A stretch of DNA of 30,108 bases from an uncultured Anaerolineae bacterium. Its GTDB lineage: Bacteria > Chloroflexota > Anaerolineae > Anaerolineales > Villigracilaceae. Positions 1 to 9,252 of the stretch are shown one piece after another. Below the pieces are notes generated by a model. That model was not told the origin of the DNA and did no database searches. It worked only from the letters and a program-made list of their open reading frames with translations. Where the stretch lies: NCBI GenBank assembly GCA_903854805.1, contig CAINXK010000117.1, positions 1 to 30,108 on the forward strand. The letters run 5' to 3'. Positions within the stretch are counted from its first letter, which is position 1. Every line of letters starts with the position of its first letter. The translations under genes and the position numbers were made by a program.

Positions 1-272
1 ACCCCCATCACCTGTGTCACGGCCTGCATCAGCTCCACGCTGAACCCATCTGAGCTTCCATCAGGATTAACGAAGCTATACGGGGCATAATGCGCGATGA
101 TGATGGTTTTTAAGGTTGGTTCGGCCGGCTGAAGCGCATGAACCTGTGACATGATTGAGATGCTGGGGATGATTAGCAAAAGGGCAACAAGCAGGTATTG
201 AAAAATTTTCGGACAAAAAAGTCCGGGTTTTGGTGGAAACTGTTTTGGAAGGCTGGGCTTATTCTGCATCAT
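1..272 (-). CDS. Secreted solute-binding-type protein, 5' end only (runs off the window)
   Basis: This is the first 90 codons of a gene read leftwards off the window. It starts at an ATG-ATG pair that follows an in-frame stop, with GGAG six bases upstream, which decides the start. The protein has a basic, hydrophilic N-terminus of about 24 residues, then a hydrophobic segment (KIFQYLLVALLLIIPS) that looks like a signal peptide or membrane anchor. The following stretch contains TIIIAHYAPYSFVNPDG and GFSVELMQAV. That matches the first strand and helix of the bacterial family-3 periplasmic solute-binding fold (SBP_bac_3), in which 'Y-P-F/S-F' is followed by 'G-F-x-V-D/E-L'. This fold occurs either in amino-acid ABC transporters or as the sensor part of histidine kinases and cyclases. 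The truncated sequence cannot tell these apart. Confidence 0.6.
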   Translation of the reverse strand, partial: MMQNKPSLPKQFPPKPGLFCPKIFQYLLVALLLIIPSISIMSQVHALQPAEPTLKTIIIAHYAPYSFVNPDGSSDGFSVELMQAVTQVMG

Positions 273-973
273 GCATTACTCCACGAAATAATCCATTCCG
301 GAGACTTCAATCCATAGCCTATGGCTGCGGCTACGAAGGTTGGCTTAAGGCTGGCTTAGCCTATGCAGATGGTATCTTGGATCAGCCAATTTCATGTATT
401 TTTGGATATGCGTGGATGCTGTGCGTGAATCGAAACTTCACCACCCCCTGTGGTAATCACGCCCGTGATGATTGGATCTAATATTACTATACAATATTGG
501 GGCGGGTATGGCAATAGAGTGATCATGCGGAGCGAGAGCGGCGACCCTCTCATTTCCTTGCCCAGCAGCGCATATTTTCTACAAGAAACCCCTTTGAAAG
601 CCATCAGATACAAATCCTGGCATTTTCCGAAACTTTGAATCACACCCATGTTCACCGGACAACTTGAATTGGGGGCCATTTAATGGTAACTTGTAGTGGA
701 GCTATTGATGCTAGCGCGAGATTGGATTATGCTTGCTGTTATCGACCCCAACCGGTCCTTGATAAAGACTTGGGAGCTATCCGCTGCTATACTGGATGGA
801 TCTTATGCCCATAATCAGCGCTGGGGCCGGCGGATTCTGCACCGTCATGAGTAGCTGGATGATGTTGAAGCTGCTTTGAAGACCACCAGATGGGTATTCC
901 GGTATGTCTAAAGCTGGTTTGCACCCGGCTCCAGAAATATACAATCGCCAGCACGTTCAAAGGAATGATCAGC
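273..973. other. Stretch without a supported gene
   Basis: About 700 bases between the divergent partial gene and the phosphorylase-like gene. Open frames here are short, lack ribosome binding sites and resemble no family I know. A frame at roughly 730-860 reads as plausible protein (LAVIDPNRSLIKTWELSA) but is closed by a stop, so it could be a decayed gene; I cannot identify it. A short palindrome (CCATAGCCTATGG) lies near 312-324. Confidence 0.4.
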
Positions 974-1732
974 ATGACCTATCCAATATTGGAATTTGAT
1001 GCCACCCGCGAAGCTTTTATCGAACCTTCGAAGGTTATCCAGCCGCGTGATTTGCCCGAGCACTGTGTGATTTGCTTTTTCAGTGAGGTGATTGAAAAAA
1101 TAGTGGCTGAACAGAATGCCAAAATCGTGGTGGAAAACCGCTGGGAGGATGGCCCGCATCATATCTATGAGATTGTCCGTCAGGGGCGGCGGGTGGTGTT
1201 TTTTAACCCGGGTGTGGGTGCGCCATTGACAAGCGGGCTGCTGGAGGAGGCGATTGCCTTTGGCTGTCGCAAGTTTATTGCCTGTGGTGGCTGCGGTGTG
1301 CTGGAAAAAGACATCGCAGTTGGCCAGTTGATGGTTGTGCAGGCTGCAGTACGGGATGAAGGGGTCTCTTACCATTACCTGCCGCCGGGGCGTGAAGTCA
1401 GCGCTCATCCAGCCGGCATCAATGCCCTGGTCGAAACCCTGGACAAGCGCGGGATGCCGTACCGCGTGGGTAAGACCTGGACAACCGATGCGCCCTATCG
1501 TGAGACAGTCAACAAGATCGCTGCACGAAAGGCCGAGGGCTGCCTGGTGGTGGAAATGGAAGCTGCCGCGATGCTGGCGGTGGCCCAATTCCGTGCTGTG
1601 ATTCTGGGCCAGGTCTTATACGGCGGCGATGATCTGAGCGGCAATCAATGGGACCACCGTGATTGGCAGTCGCGCTCGCAAATCCGCGAGAGTCTTTTCT
1701 GGTTGAGTGTGGATGCCTGCCTGTCCTTGTAA
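974..1732 (+). CDS. Nucleoside phosphorylase family protein (purine/uridine phosphorylase-like)
   Basis: Predicted 252-residue cytoplasmic enzyme of the PNP_UDP_1 family, which cleaves nucleosides with phosphate to a free base and a pentose-1-phosphate. Seen in the sequence: a phosphate-site-like GVGAP motif near residue 80 (FNPGVGAPLTSGLLEEAI), a glycine-rich core CGGCGVL near residue 105, and the family's substrate-binding signature VVEMEAAAM near residue 195, whose Met-Glu pair contacts the ribose in uridine phosphorylases. The frame is open further upstream to 890, but AAGGA at 959-963 sits about ten bases before the ATG at 974, so I prefer that start; ATG 965 is possible. Length fits the family. 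The base specificity cannot be read from the sequence. It is followed after about 100 bases by the large cyclase gene, with no terminator visible between them. Confidence 0.8.
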   Translation: MTYPILEFDATREAFIEPSKVIQPRDLPEHCVICFFSEVIEKIVAEQNAKIVVENRWEDGPHHIYEIVRQGRRVVFFNPGVGAPLTSGLLEEAIAFGCRKFIACGGCGVLEKDIAVGQLMVVQAAVRDEGVSYHYLPPGREVSAHPAGINALVETLDKRGMPYRVGKTWTTDAPYRETVNKIAARKAEGCLVVEMEAAAMLAVAQFRAVILGQVLYGGDDLSGNQWDHRDWQSRSQIRESLFWLSVDACLSL

Positions 1733-1840
1733 CGAATGAAGCCAGACCTGTGATTTGCTGGTATCTATGAAGCGTGGACAGGCTTGCCTGTGGGCTTGTC
1801 ACCCATTTAACCGTACTTGCACAAGCCTGCGTTTGAGAGG

Positions 1841-4800
1841 ATGGTGGACGAAATGATCGAAACCTTGGGACGCTACCTTCCACAAGACCGGCTGCGCGCG
1901 CTCTGCCGTGCTGAAGAATTGCCAAAGCGCGCCTTGGGCAGCGCCTTGTTTGCCGATATTTCCGGTTTTACCACGTTGACAGAAAAACTGGCCCAGCTAC
2001 ATGGCCCGCGGCGCGGCATCGAGATCTTGATGCAGCAGATCAATACTGTTTACACCGCCCTGGTGGGCGAGATTGAACGTTATGGCGGCAGCGTGGTCAA
2101 TTTTGCAGGTGATAGCATCACCTGCTGGTTTGACCTTGAAGCAGGTCAGCCAGCCGGGCGCGCGAGCGCCTGTGCCCAGTCCATGCAGATGGCCATGCAG
2201 GCCTTTCCTGAGCTTTCGCTCAAGATTGCGGTCAGCAGCGGGCCGGTGCGCCGGCTGGTGCTGGGTGACCCAACCATCAGACTGTTGGATACACTGGCAG
2301 GCCGGACCATTACGCGCCTGGCCACAGCGGAACATCTGGCCCGGCCGGCTGAGATCATTCTGGATGAAGCCAGCGCCATAAGCCTGCAGTTTCCTATCCG
2401 GGAGTGGCGCAGCGCGGATTCAGCTGAACGTTTTGCCGTGCTCGAGCTCGCCACACAGACCGTCGCTGTAGGTGAACTGGCTCTGAACGCCGGGCTCGCC
2501 GACCTGTCAATCGAAGCTGAAGTTTTGCGGCCCTGGCTTTTGCGCGCAGTGTATGAAAGGGAAACCCAGGGGCACGCGCTCTTTCTGACCGAGCTGCGCC
2601 CAACGGTGGCCTTGTTTGTGCGCTTGCTGGGCATTGATTACGATGAGGACGCGCAGGCTGAAGAAAAGCTGAACGCCATCGTCTGCCAGGTGCAGGCTAT
2701 TTTGCAAAAATATGAGGGTGCCCTGCTGGAGTTTACGGTTGGGGATAAAGGCAGTTATTTTTATGCCTCTTTTGGCGCGGTATCCGCGCACGAGGATGAT
2801 GCCCGCCGCGCTGTGCAGGCCGCGCTCGAAATCAACCAGCTGCTGGCTGATTTACCGTACCCGGTTATTCATCAGCTTGGGCTGAGCGCTGGCACCATGC
2901 GCACCGGAGCTTATGGCAGCCCGACCCGCCAATCATACAGCGCTCTGGGTGATGAAGTTAATCTGGCCGCGCGACTGATGACGACCGCCGCCCCTGGCGA
3001 GATTTTGATTTCCAGGCGCGTCCAAAAATTGGTCGCCGATTTATTTTCGGTTGAACCACGCTCGCCATTGTTTATCAAGGGCAAAGCTGAACCACTGCCC
3101 GTTTTCTCGGTGACGGGTTTAATCCGTGTGCGCGCAGCGCGCTTGCCTGAGCCAACTTACCGCCTGCCAATGGTTGGGCGGCAGACTGAACTGAATTTGG
3201 TGGATGAAAAACTGCGACTGGCTTTGCAGGGCAGTGGGCAGGTGCTGGGGATTGTGGCGCAGGCGGGCATGGGCAAATCGCGGCTGGTCGCTGAGATCAT
3301 CCGCCTGGCGCACAGGCTGGGTTTCACCGGTTATGGCGGCGGCTGCCAGTCCTCGGGCGCGAACACTCCTTACCTGCCGTGGCACAATATCTGGCAGGCT
3401 TTCTTCGACCTCGACCCGGATATGCCCCAGAAAAAGCAGCTGCGTTTATTGGAAAGCGAGCTGGAAGAGCGCGCTCCGGCAAGGCTGGATGCACTGCCAC
3501 TCCTGGGGCTGGTCCTGAACCTGCCTCTGGCAGATAACGATTTTACACGCGCACTAGAACCCCGTGACCGCAAGAGTACGTTGGAAGTCGTTCTGGAAGA
3601 CTGCCTGCGCAGCGCAGCCCGCGAAACGCCGATGTTGATCATCCTGGAAGACTTGCATTGGATTGACCAGCTCTCTTACGACCTGCTGGAGACACTGCTG
3701 CGGGTCAGCGCAAACCTGCCGGTTTGTTTCGTGCTGGCTTTTCGACCGGCAGAACGCGGCAGTCTTTATAAACATGGCCTGGAAGAGCTGGTTAACTTCA
3801 CCAAAATTGAGCTCAAGGAGTTAGTTGCATCCGATGTGGAGCTGCTGATCCGTGCAAAACTGGCGCAACTTTTTCCCGAGAGATCCGAGAGCCTGCCGAG
3901 GGCCCTGACCGAACAGTTGACAGTCCAGGCGCAGGGCAACCCATTTTATATTGAAGAATTGTTAAACTATCTGCATGATCGTGGGGTTGATCCGTTTGAC
4001 ACGCATGCGCTGGCAGCGCTGGAGCTGCCAGCCAGTTTGCAGACCATCATCCTGAGCCGCATAGACCAGCTGAGCGAGCCGCAAAAGGTAATATTGAAGG
4101 TTGCCAGCGTGATCGGGCGCATCTTCCCATTTGCCTGGCTGCAGGGTTATTACCCTGCGCTTGGCGATGCAAGCCATCTGAAGGCCAATCTGGAAGAATT
4201 GTCCAGGCTGGATCTGACCCTGCTTGACCTGCCCGAGCCCGAGCTGGCCTATATCTTTAAGCACATCGTCACCCAGGAAGTGGCTTACGAAAGCCTGGCG
4301 TATGCCACCCGAACCCAGCTGCACGAACTCCTGGCGTGCTACCTGGAAGAAACCCATTCAGGATCCATCCCGCTTGAAACCATCGCCTTTCACTACAGCC
4401 GCAGCGCTAACCTGCCCAAAAAACGCGAATACCTGCAGCGAGCCGGGCTGGCTGCACAGCTGGTTTACGCAAACACAGCCGCCCTGGCGTATTTTGAACA
4501 AGCCCTGGCGGCCGAGCCCGACCCATCTGAATTTATTGACCTGCACCTGAAGATGGGTAAGACCTTGCAGTTGGTTGGCCGGCTGGATGAAGCCTATGCT
4601 CATTTCATGGAGGCGTTAAGGGTGGCAGAAGAAAACAAGCTGGCGCACATGCTGCTTGAAGCGCAGATTAATCTGGGTATGTGGCATGAGCAGCGCGGAG
4701 AATATCAGCCGGCGCTGGAGTGGCTTGAAAAAGCGCGCGGCCTGTCCACCCAGGCAGCAGACACTGCCGGTCTGTGTTCTGCCATCAGCGAGACTGGTAG

Positions 4801-5749
4801 TGTCTACTGGCGCATGGGTAACTTTGAAACCGCCCGCCAATACACCCAGGCCGGGTTGGAATTGGCGCGCCAGTTGGGCGACCAAAAGCAGGAGGTCGAT
4901 TCACTTTTGATGGTGGCTGCCATCAATGGCGAGCAGGGTAACTATTCTGAAAGCCATAAAGCTTTCGCCGCGGCCCTGGTAATCTCGAGGGATTTGAGCG
5001 ACAAGCGCCGGAGTGCCACCATTTTTAGCAATTCGGGGACCATCCATTATTTCGAAGGCAATTATGCGGTTGCGCAAGGTTTTTGGCAGAAAGGACAGGC
5101 GTTTTATCGCGAGATTGGCGACCGGCGTTCGATCACAATTACGTATAACAACCTGGGGAATATATATTTTCTAAAGAATGATTATGAGACTGCGCAAAAG
5201 TATTACAATGAATCGCTGGCGGAGAGTCGCGCGGCGAATGATAAATATGCCATGTCGATTTCGCTGAGTGCACTGGGTATCACGGCTTTTCAGCTTGGGC
5301 ATTATGCTGAGGCGAATGATTATTATCAGCAAAGCCTGATCTTGGGCCGGGCCCTGGATTACCGGGTGGGTCTATCATTACTGCATTGTTACCTGGGCTT
5401 GCTGGCCCTGGCCCAAGGCCAAATTGAGGCTGCAAGGGCTGCTTTTACAGAGGGCCTGACCACCTCGCACCAATCGGACATCAAATCTTATGCGGTTTAT
5501 AATCTGATCGGTTTTGCGATGATCGCGTTAAAGCAAGAAGATGTACCTGGCTCGGTCAGGCTGCTGGCAGCCGCCAGTGCTTTGGCTGGATCGATCGGGC
5601 TCAAAATTGAACCGGAACTCGAAAAGCCATACACACTGAGCTTACAGCAGGCCCGGGCGGCGCTTTCCGATGCTGAATTCGATGAGTATTGGCAAACTGG
5701 CCTGAAGATTTCATTGGATGCGGCTGTCAGGCTTGCTCTTATTGGCTGA
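1841..5749 (+). CDS. Giant signalling protein: two class III nucleotide cyclase domains, AAA/STAND ATPase, TPR repeats
   Basis: About 1302 residues. Cyclase domain 1 (about residues 30-190) has FADISGF and the second metal-binding segment FAGDSITCWFD, so it keeps both metal aspartates. Cyclase domain 2 (about 240-430) has VGDKGSYFYASFG and GDEVNLAARL, but the first metal aspartate segment reads TVALFVRLLG, so it is probably degenerate and regulatory. An ATPase follows with a Walker A-like AQAGMGKS near 475 and a Walker B-like LIILEDLHWID near 600. The last 430 residues are TPR-like helical repeats (for example YNNLGNIYFLKNDYETAQKYY). No signal peptide or membrane segment is visible. Proteins of this layout are common in Chloroflexota and are thought to couple ligand or partner binding by TPRs to cAMP/cGMP production. 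The frame extends to a TTG at 1817; ATG 1841 and 1853 are both possible starts, with GAGAGG at 1835-1840 favouring 1853 by spacing. Confidence 0.9.
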   Translation: MVDEMIETLGRYLPQDRLRALCRAEELPKRALGSALFADISGFTTLTEKLAQLHGPRRGIEILMQQINTVYTALVGEIERYGGSVVNFAGDSITCWFDLEAGQPAGRASACAQSMQMAMQAFPELSLKIAVSSGPVRRLVLGDPTIRLLDTLAGRTITRLATAEHLARPAEIILDEASAISLQFPIREWRSADSAERFAVLELATQTVAVGELALNAGLADLSIEAEVLRPWLLRAVYERETQGHALFLTELRPTVALFVRLLGIDYDEDAQAEEKLNAIVCQVQAILQKYEGALLEFTVGDKGSYFYASFGAVSAHEDDARRAVQAALEINQLLADLPYPVIHQLGLSAGTMRTGAYGSPTRQSYSALGDEVNLAARLMTTAAPGEILISRRVQKLVADLFSVEPRSPLFIKGKAEPLPVFSVTGLIRVRAARLPEPTYRLPMVGRQTELNLVDEKLRLALQGSGQVLGIVAQAGMGKSRLVAEIIRLAHRLGFTGYGGGCQSSGANTPYLPWHNIWQAFFDLDPDMPQKKQLRLLESELEERAPARLDALPLLGLVLNLPLADNDFTRALEPRDRKSTLEVVLEDCLRSAARETPMLIILEDLHWIDQLSYDLLETLLRVSANLPVCFVLAFRPAERGSLYKHGLEELVNFTKIELKELVASDVELLIRAKLAQLFPERSESLPRALTEQLTVQAQGNPFYIEELLNYLHDRGVDPFDTHALAALELPASLQTIILSRIDQLSEPQKVILKVASVIGRIFPFAWLQGYYPALGDASHLKANLEELSRLDLTLLDLPEPELAYIFKHIVTQEVAYESLAYATRTQLHELLACYLEETHSGSIPLETIAFHYSRSANLPKKREYLQRAGLAAQLVYANTAALAYFEQALAAEPDPSEFIDLHLKMGKTLQLVGRLDEAYAHFMEALRVAEENKLAHMLLEAQINLGMWHEQRGEYQPALEWLEKARGLSTQAADTAGLCSAISETGSVYWRMGNFETARQYTQAGLELARQLGDQKQEVDSLLMVAAINGEQGNYSESHKAFAAALVISRDLSDKRRSATIFSNSGTIHYFEGNYAVAQGFWQKGQAFYREIGDRRSITITYNNLGNIYFLKNDYETAQKYYNESLAESRAANDKYAMSISLSALGITAFQLGHYAEANDYYQQSLILGRALDYRVGLSLLHCYLGLLALAQGQIEAARAAFTEGLTTSHQSDIKSYAVYNLIGFAMIALKQEDVPGSVRLLAAASALAGSIGLKIEPELEKPYTLSLQQARAALSDAEFDEYWQTGLKISLDAAVRLALIG

Positions 5750-5952
5750 CCATGATTAAATTGTTCCATCTGTGCATAGGTGCCCCGCACAGGAGCGCTT
5801 TCCTGGCAGAATGGCGTCTGATATCAAAGACCCGGCGCACAAGTGCGGCCTGTTGAGTTGGAATGGCTTATTATTTTTCAGGTTTTGACTGAATTATTGT
5901 ACTTTCTGCCTACTTTTGGTCCGGTAATACATGTTCAATAGGAGATCAAAAT

Positions 5953-6984
5953 ATGCTCGGGATTAACTATATCAAAACATCGCCTTCGCACTATGTCATG
6001 CAGTACAGTGCTGGAAAATTGGTGCGTTCCGGTGCAGGTTTGGCGTTTTTCTATTTCAAGGCCTCCACTTCGCTGGTGGTTGTGCCGGTTGGCAGTGCGG
6101 ATGTACCTTTTATCTATAATGAAATCAGCGCTGATTTTCAGGCCCTGACCATCCAGGGACAGCTCACTTTCCGGATTAAAGAGCCGCAGAAGTTGGCCCA
6201 ACTGCTCAATTACACCGTCAACGGGGGGGCCGAGAAATATGTCTCCGAAGATCCGCAAAAATTGCAGCAGCGCCTGATCAACCTGTTGCAAGTGCAGCTG
6301 CGCGCAGATGTGCAGCGTCTGCCGCTGCGTGAAGCCATCTACGCCTCAGAATCGATTGCCACATCTGTCTTTGAGCGCTTCGCGGGCAGCGATGCGCTCA
6401 CCACCCTGGGGGTGGAGCTGCTGGCGCTCTCCATCCAGGCCATCCGGCCGATCCCGGAGATGGCACGCGCGCTTGAAGCCGAAGCGCGTGAGGATTTGCT
6501 GCGGCGCGCCGACCAGGCCATTTATGACCGGCGTAACTCAGCGGTGGAGCAGGAGCGCCGTATCAAAGAGAATGAACTGAATACCGAGATCGCGGTTGAA
6601 GAGAAAAAACGCCAGATCCGTGAGACCAAGATCGAGGCTGACCTGGCGGTGGAAGTTAAGGAACAGCAGGTGCGCCAATCCAAGTTGAAAGGTGCAATTG
6701 CCCTGGAAAATGAGCGTAAAAACCTGCTGAGCGCGCGCGCTGAAAATGCGCGCACTGAAGCCGATTCACAGGCTTATGCCAGCCAGGCATCCCTGAAGGC
6801 TTTCCAGGGCCTGGCGCCGGATGTGATCCAGATGTTGACCGTGCAGTCAGCTGATCCGCGCCGCATGGTTAGCATGGCCTTCAAGGAATTAGCCGGGAAT
6901 GCAGCCAAAATCCGTAATCTAAACATCTCTTCTGAGCTGCTGCAAACCTTGATGCAAGAGACCACCCAGGCCAGCCGGGAGTAA
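5953..6984 (+). CDS. SPFH/band 7 domain protein with C-terminal coiled coil
   Basis: 343 residues, start supported by GGAG eight bases upstream of the ATG. Residues of about 10-190 form an SPFH (stomatin/prohibitin/flotillin) domain: VVVPVGSADVPFIYNEISADFQ, the conserved 'LTIQGQLTFRI' strand, and the alternating helix with LLQVQLRADVQRLPLREAI. Residues of about 190-290 are rich in Glu, Lys, Arg and Gln with heptad spacing (RRIKENELNTEIAVEEKKR) and should form a long coiled coil used for oligomer assembly. No N-terminal transmembrane helix or signal peptide is visible, unlike classical stomatins, so it is either soluble or peripherally attached. The next gene starts two bases after its last base, so the two are almost certainly co-transcribed and translationally linked. 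Function in this organism is not known. Confidence 0.82.
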   Translation: MLGINYIKTSPSHYVMQYSAGKLVRSGAGLAFFYFKASTSLVVVPVGSADVPFIYNEISADFQALTIQGQLTFRIKEPQKLAQLLNYTVNGGAEKYVSEDPQKLQQRLINLLQVQLRADVQRLPLREAIYASESIATSVFERFAGSDALTTLGVELLALSIQAIRPIPEMARALEAEAREDLLRRADQAIYDRRNSAVEQERRIKENELNTEIAVEEKKRQIRETKIEADLAVEVKEQQVRQSKLKGAIALENERKNLLSARAENARTEADSQAYASQASLKAFQGLAPDVIQMLTVQSADPRRMVSMAFKELAGNAAKIRNLNISSELLQTLMQETTQASRE

Positions 6985-6985
6985 A

Positions 6986-7927
6986 GTGGATTACGAGAAA
7001 ATTGTACTCGTGACTCGCAAAACCCGCCTGGAAGGGCTGGTGGAGCGTTTTAATACCCGCGGACAGGCCAAGTTTTACCTCGAGCACAGCGGCGGCGATT
7101 TTTCCTTTTACGAACGTGAGCACGATAGCTACCAGGCCGCGTTGGCGTATTTACGCACGGAACTTGCGCGCATCACCAAGTTCCAGGAAATTGAACGCGG
7201 CTTTTTACCGAATTTTGTCTTTGCAGAGAGCGATGTGCTGGTCACGATCGGGATTGATGGGCTGGTGGTCAATACCGCCAAGTATCTGAATGGCCAGCCG
7301 ATCATCGCGGTCAATCCTAACCCGGCTCAGATTGATGGCATCTTGCTGCCTTTTAATGTGGTACAGGCCCCGCAGATTGCCCGCCAGGTACTGAAAAAGC
7401 GCTTTACTGCCCGGCATATCAGCATGGCCGAGGCGCGCCTGAACGATGGCCAATCGCTGCTGGCTTTTAATGATCTGTTCATAGGGGTGCGTACTCACAC
7501 CTCGGCGCGCTACCTGATCCGTGCACAGGGGCGCGAGGAGCACCAATCATCCAGTGGGGTGATTGTCTCCACCGGGGTTGGGTCGTCCGGCTGGTTGAGC
7601 AGCCTGTTTAACATGGCCAACGGGCTGCTGAGCGGTTTTTCAGGCGAAGGTCAGAGCCTGCCGCCTTTTCGCCTGGATTGGGAAGCCGACGAGTTGATCT
7701 TTGTGGTGCGCGAACCTTTCCTTAGCAAGACTTCTGGTGCGACGATTGCTTGTGGGCAAATCTCACCGCAGGCCTGGCTGGAGATTGAATCGGAAATGCC
7801 GGATGGCGGTGTTATTTTCAGCGACGGGGTCGAATCTGACTTCCTGGCCTTCAATGCCGGCGCAATTGCCTCGATCGGCCTGGCTGAAAAGAAAACGCAG
7901 CTGGTGGTGGGGTCGGCTGGCAACTAA
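6986..7927 (+). CDS. Atypical NAD-kinase-like protein
   Basis: 313 residues starting at GTG 6986, directly after the stop of the SPFH gene, with GGGAG four bases upstream. The fold pattern is that of the NAD/diacylglycerol kinase superfamily: the canonical GGDG loop appears as GIDG at residues 89-92 (the catalytic Asp is kept, the first glycines are altered), an NDLFIG segment at 162-167 corresponds to the NE/ND motif, and STGVGSSGW at 195-203 corresponds to the STPTGSTAY loop that binds NAD. The likely reaction is phosphorylation of NAD to NADP, but the altered GGDG loop and the long N-terminal extension mean another substrate is possible. The gene is convergent with nadD, another NAD-pathway gene, and is coupled to the SPFH gene. 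A housekeeping NAD kinase may exist elsewhere; this cannot be seen here. Confidence 0.75.
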   Translation: MDYEKIVLVTRKTRLEGLVERFNTRGQAKFYLEHSGGDFSFYEREHDSYQAALAYLRTELARITKFQEIERGFLPNFVFAESDVLVTIGIDGLVVNTAKYLNGQPIIAVNPNPAQIDGILLPFNVVQAPQIARQVLKKRFTARHISMAEARLNDGQSLLAFNDLFIGVRTHTSARYLIRAQGREEHQSSSGVIVSTGVGSSGWLSSLFNMANGLLSGFSGEGQSLPPFRLDWEADELIFVVREPFLSKTSGATIACGQISPQAWLEIESEMPDGGVIFSDGVESDFLAFNAGAIASIGLAEKKTQLVVGSAGN

Positions 7928-7998
7928 AACAGGACAAGAAAATGAAGATCAAGGCCTAAAAAAGGGAGTTGAAGGTACATGGGTGATAAACAGGCCAA

Positions 7999-8619
7999 TC
8001 AATAAAGAACCTGAACTTGGGAATATGGTTGATTCTTTTGGATGTAATCACAAACGCTGGTTGGCAAGTGATAGCAATAATCCCCAGATGATGTGATGCG
8101 TTGGCGAATGGATGTTGATGAGATTTCCAGCGGGGAATTATCGAAAAAAAGTAGTTTGGCTGCCAGGCCGGGCAGGGTTTGATCCAGGGTTATTAAATCA
8201 ATTTTGTGACCAGGCCGGTGCATAACGCCGATTCTGTCTACAGAATTGATCAATGCATGCGAACCTTTCCAATAGGGTAGGCCTGGGAGCAGATCGCTGC
8301 CCATCAAAAGCACCAAGCGCGCGCCGGGAAATTGGACTTGTAACAAGTTGATTGTGTCCAGCGTAAAGGTTGGGCCCGGGCGGTCTATTTCGATGGTCGA
8401 AATTTCAAATCCGGGGTTGTTCTCGATTGTGCGTTTTAGCATTTCAATACGATGATGCGGAGCCGATATCCGGTGGTTGAGTTTGTGCGGAGCACGGGGC
8501 GTTGGCACCCAGAGTAGCCGAGTAAGTTGTAGTTCTTTAAATGCTTTGGCGGCCAGGGTTAAGTGACCCAGGTGGGGTGGATCAAAAGTACCGCCGAATA
8601 TTCCAAGGATTTCTTGCAT
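7999..8619 (-). CDS. nadD: Nicotinate-nucleotide adenylyltransferase
   Basis: 206 residues, the usual length for NadD. It transfers AMP from ATP to nicotinate mononucleotide, giving deamido-NAD, in the cytoplasm. The N-terminus carries the nucleotidyltransferase signature GGTFDPPHLGH (residues 9-19; the HxGH motif binds ATP) and the C-terminal part the second signature SSTSIRQRI, matching the family's ISSTxIR motif. The middle contains LLMGSDLLPGLPYWKG, which corresponds to the GxDxxxxxxxW substrate segment. The start at 8619 lacks a strong Shine-Dalgarno sequence, but the signature begins within nine residues so it cannot be much further in. The gene faces the NAD-kinase-like gene tail to tail with about 70 bases between. 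Confidence 0.92.
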   Translation of the reverse strand: MQEILGIFGGTFDPPHLGHLTLAAKAFKELQLTRLLWVPTPRAPHKLNHRISAPHHRIEMLKRTIENNPGFEISTIEIDRPGPTFTLDTINLLQVQFPGARLVLLMGSDLLPGLPYWKGSHALINSVDRIGVMHRPGHKIDLITLDQTLPGLAAKLLFFDNSPLEISSTSIRQRITSSGDYCYHLPTSVCDYIQKNQPYSQVQVLY

Positions 8620-8671
8620 CGCAGTAATTTCCAGATTATTTTCAGAACAGCAGGTTAAATTGTTCGAGACG

Positions 8672-8707
8672 AAAACCTACTTTATGATGTTTCAATCATA
8701 AAGCAGG
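8672..8707 (-). terminator. Intrinsic terminator downstream of yhcH
   Basis: On the minus strand an AT-rich stem (CTTTATGAT at 8680-8688 pairs with ATCATAAAG at 8695-8703, loop of six) is extended by three more pairs after one mismatch and followed by TTTT. It lies about 70 bases after the yhcH stop and before nadD on the same strand. Confidence 0.6.
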
Positions 8708-8778
8708 CTGCATGAAAATCCATTATTAGATCAGAATTTACTCAAAAAATTACTGTGGGGAAATGATTTTGATGCCTT

Positions 8779-9252
8779 TCACCCAGCTATTTCTGTAGCA
8801 ATTTTCACTACTATTTTTTTTACGAGAACGGGTGTTCCGTCAGCTACCTGGGGGGCATGAGCATCAGTTGGAAAAAAGATCGCAACCTGTTTTTCCGAGA
8901 GTCGCAGCAAGGTTAGTTTCTCAACGGGGAAATTGCCGAACCAGGCGTCTTTGGTTTCATCGTAAGGGCTGGTGATCTGTACGCGATCAATATGCACCCA
9001 GCCAATAATTTCCTGACCATTTACTACACACTGGATGTCTATATATTTTTTGTGTCCTTCTAATTCCAGCTGGGCTTCTGCCGGTTTGGTTTGGTAGATT
9101 TGGACAATGGCAAAAATATTATTGCCGTCAATTTCTAATCGACCTTCCGGTAAATCGTTCAAATTGCTATCTCGAAGAAACTTTAATGCTTTTTCAAGCC
9201 TGGGGTTCTTCAGAACCTGTTCGAGAGCATTTTCGATACTGGAAATAATCAT
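8779..9252 (-). CDS. yhcH: YhcH/YjgK/YiaL family protein (possible sialic acid anomerase)
   Basis: 157 residues of the DUF386 cupin family. The E. coli member YhcH (NanQ) is an N-acetylneuraminate anomerase and is encoded with the nan genes; other members (EbgC, YiaL) sit in sugar operons. Seen here: the conserved ELEGHKKYIDIQCVVNGQE core (about residues 63-81), which carries His and Glu ligands of the metal site, and FFPTDAHAPQ near residue 128, the second metal-binding segment. Start supported by AGGA eight bases upstream. It is a single gene with its own terminator, placed just outside the left structured repeat, while the rest of the sugar-catabolic genes lie on the other side. Context supports sugar anomerase chemistry; the exact sugar is not determined. 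Confidence 0.85.
   Translation of the reverse strand: MIISSIENALEQVLKNPRLEKALKFLRDSNLNDLPEGRLEIDGNNIFAIVQIYQTKPAEAQLELEGHKKYIDIQCVVNGQEIIGWVHIDRVQITSPYDETKDAWFGNFPVEKLTLLRLSEKQVAIFFPTDAHAPQVADGTPVLVKKIVVKIATEIAG

Noticed and set aside
7701..8096. 131-residue plus-strand open frame across the end of the NAD-kinase-like gene
   Set aside because: It is a shifted frame of the kinase gene running into the intergenic region and antisense to nadD, with no family resemblance.
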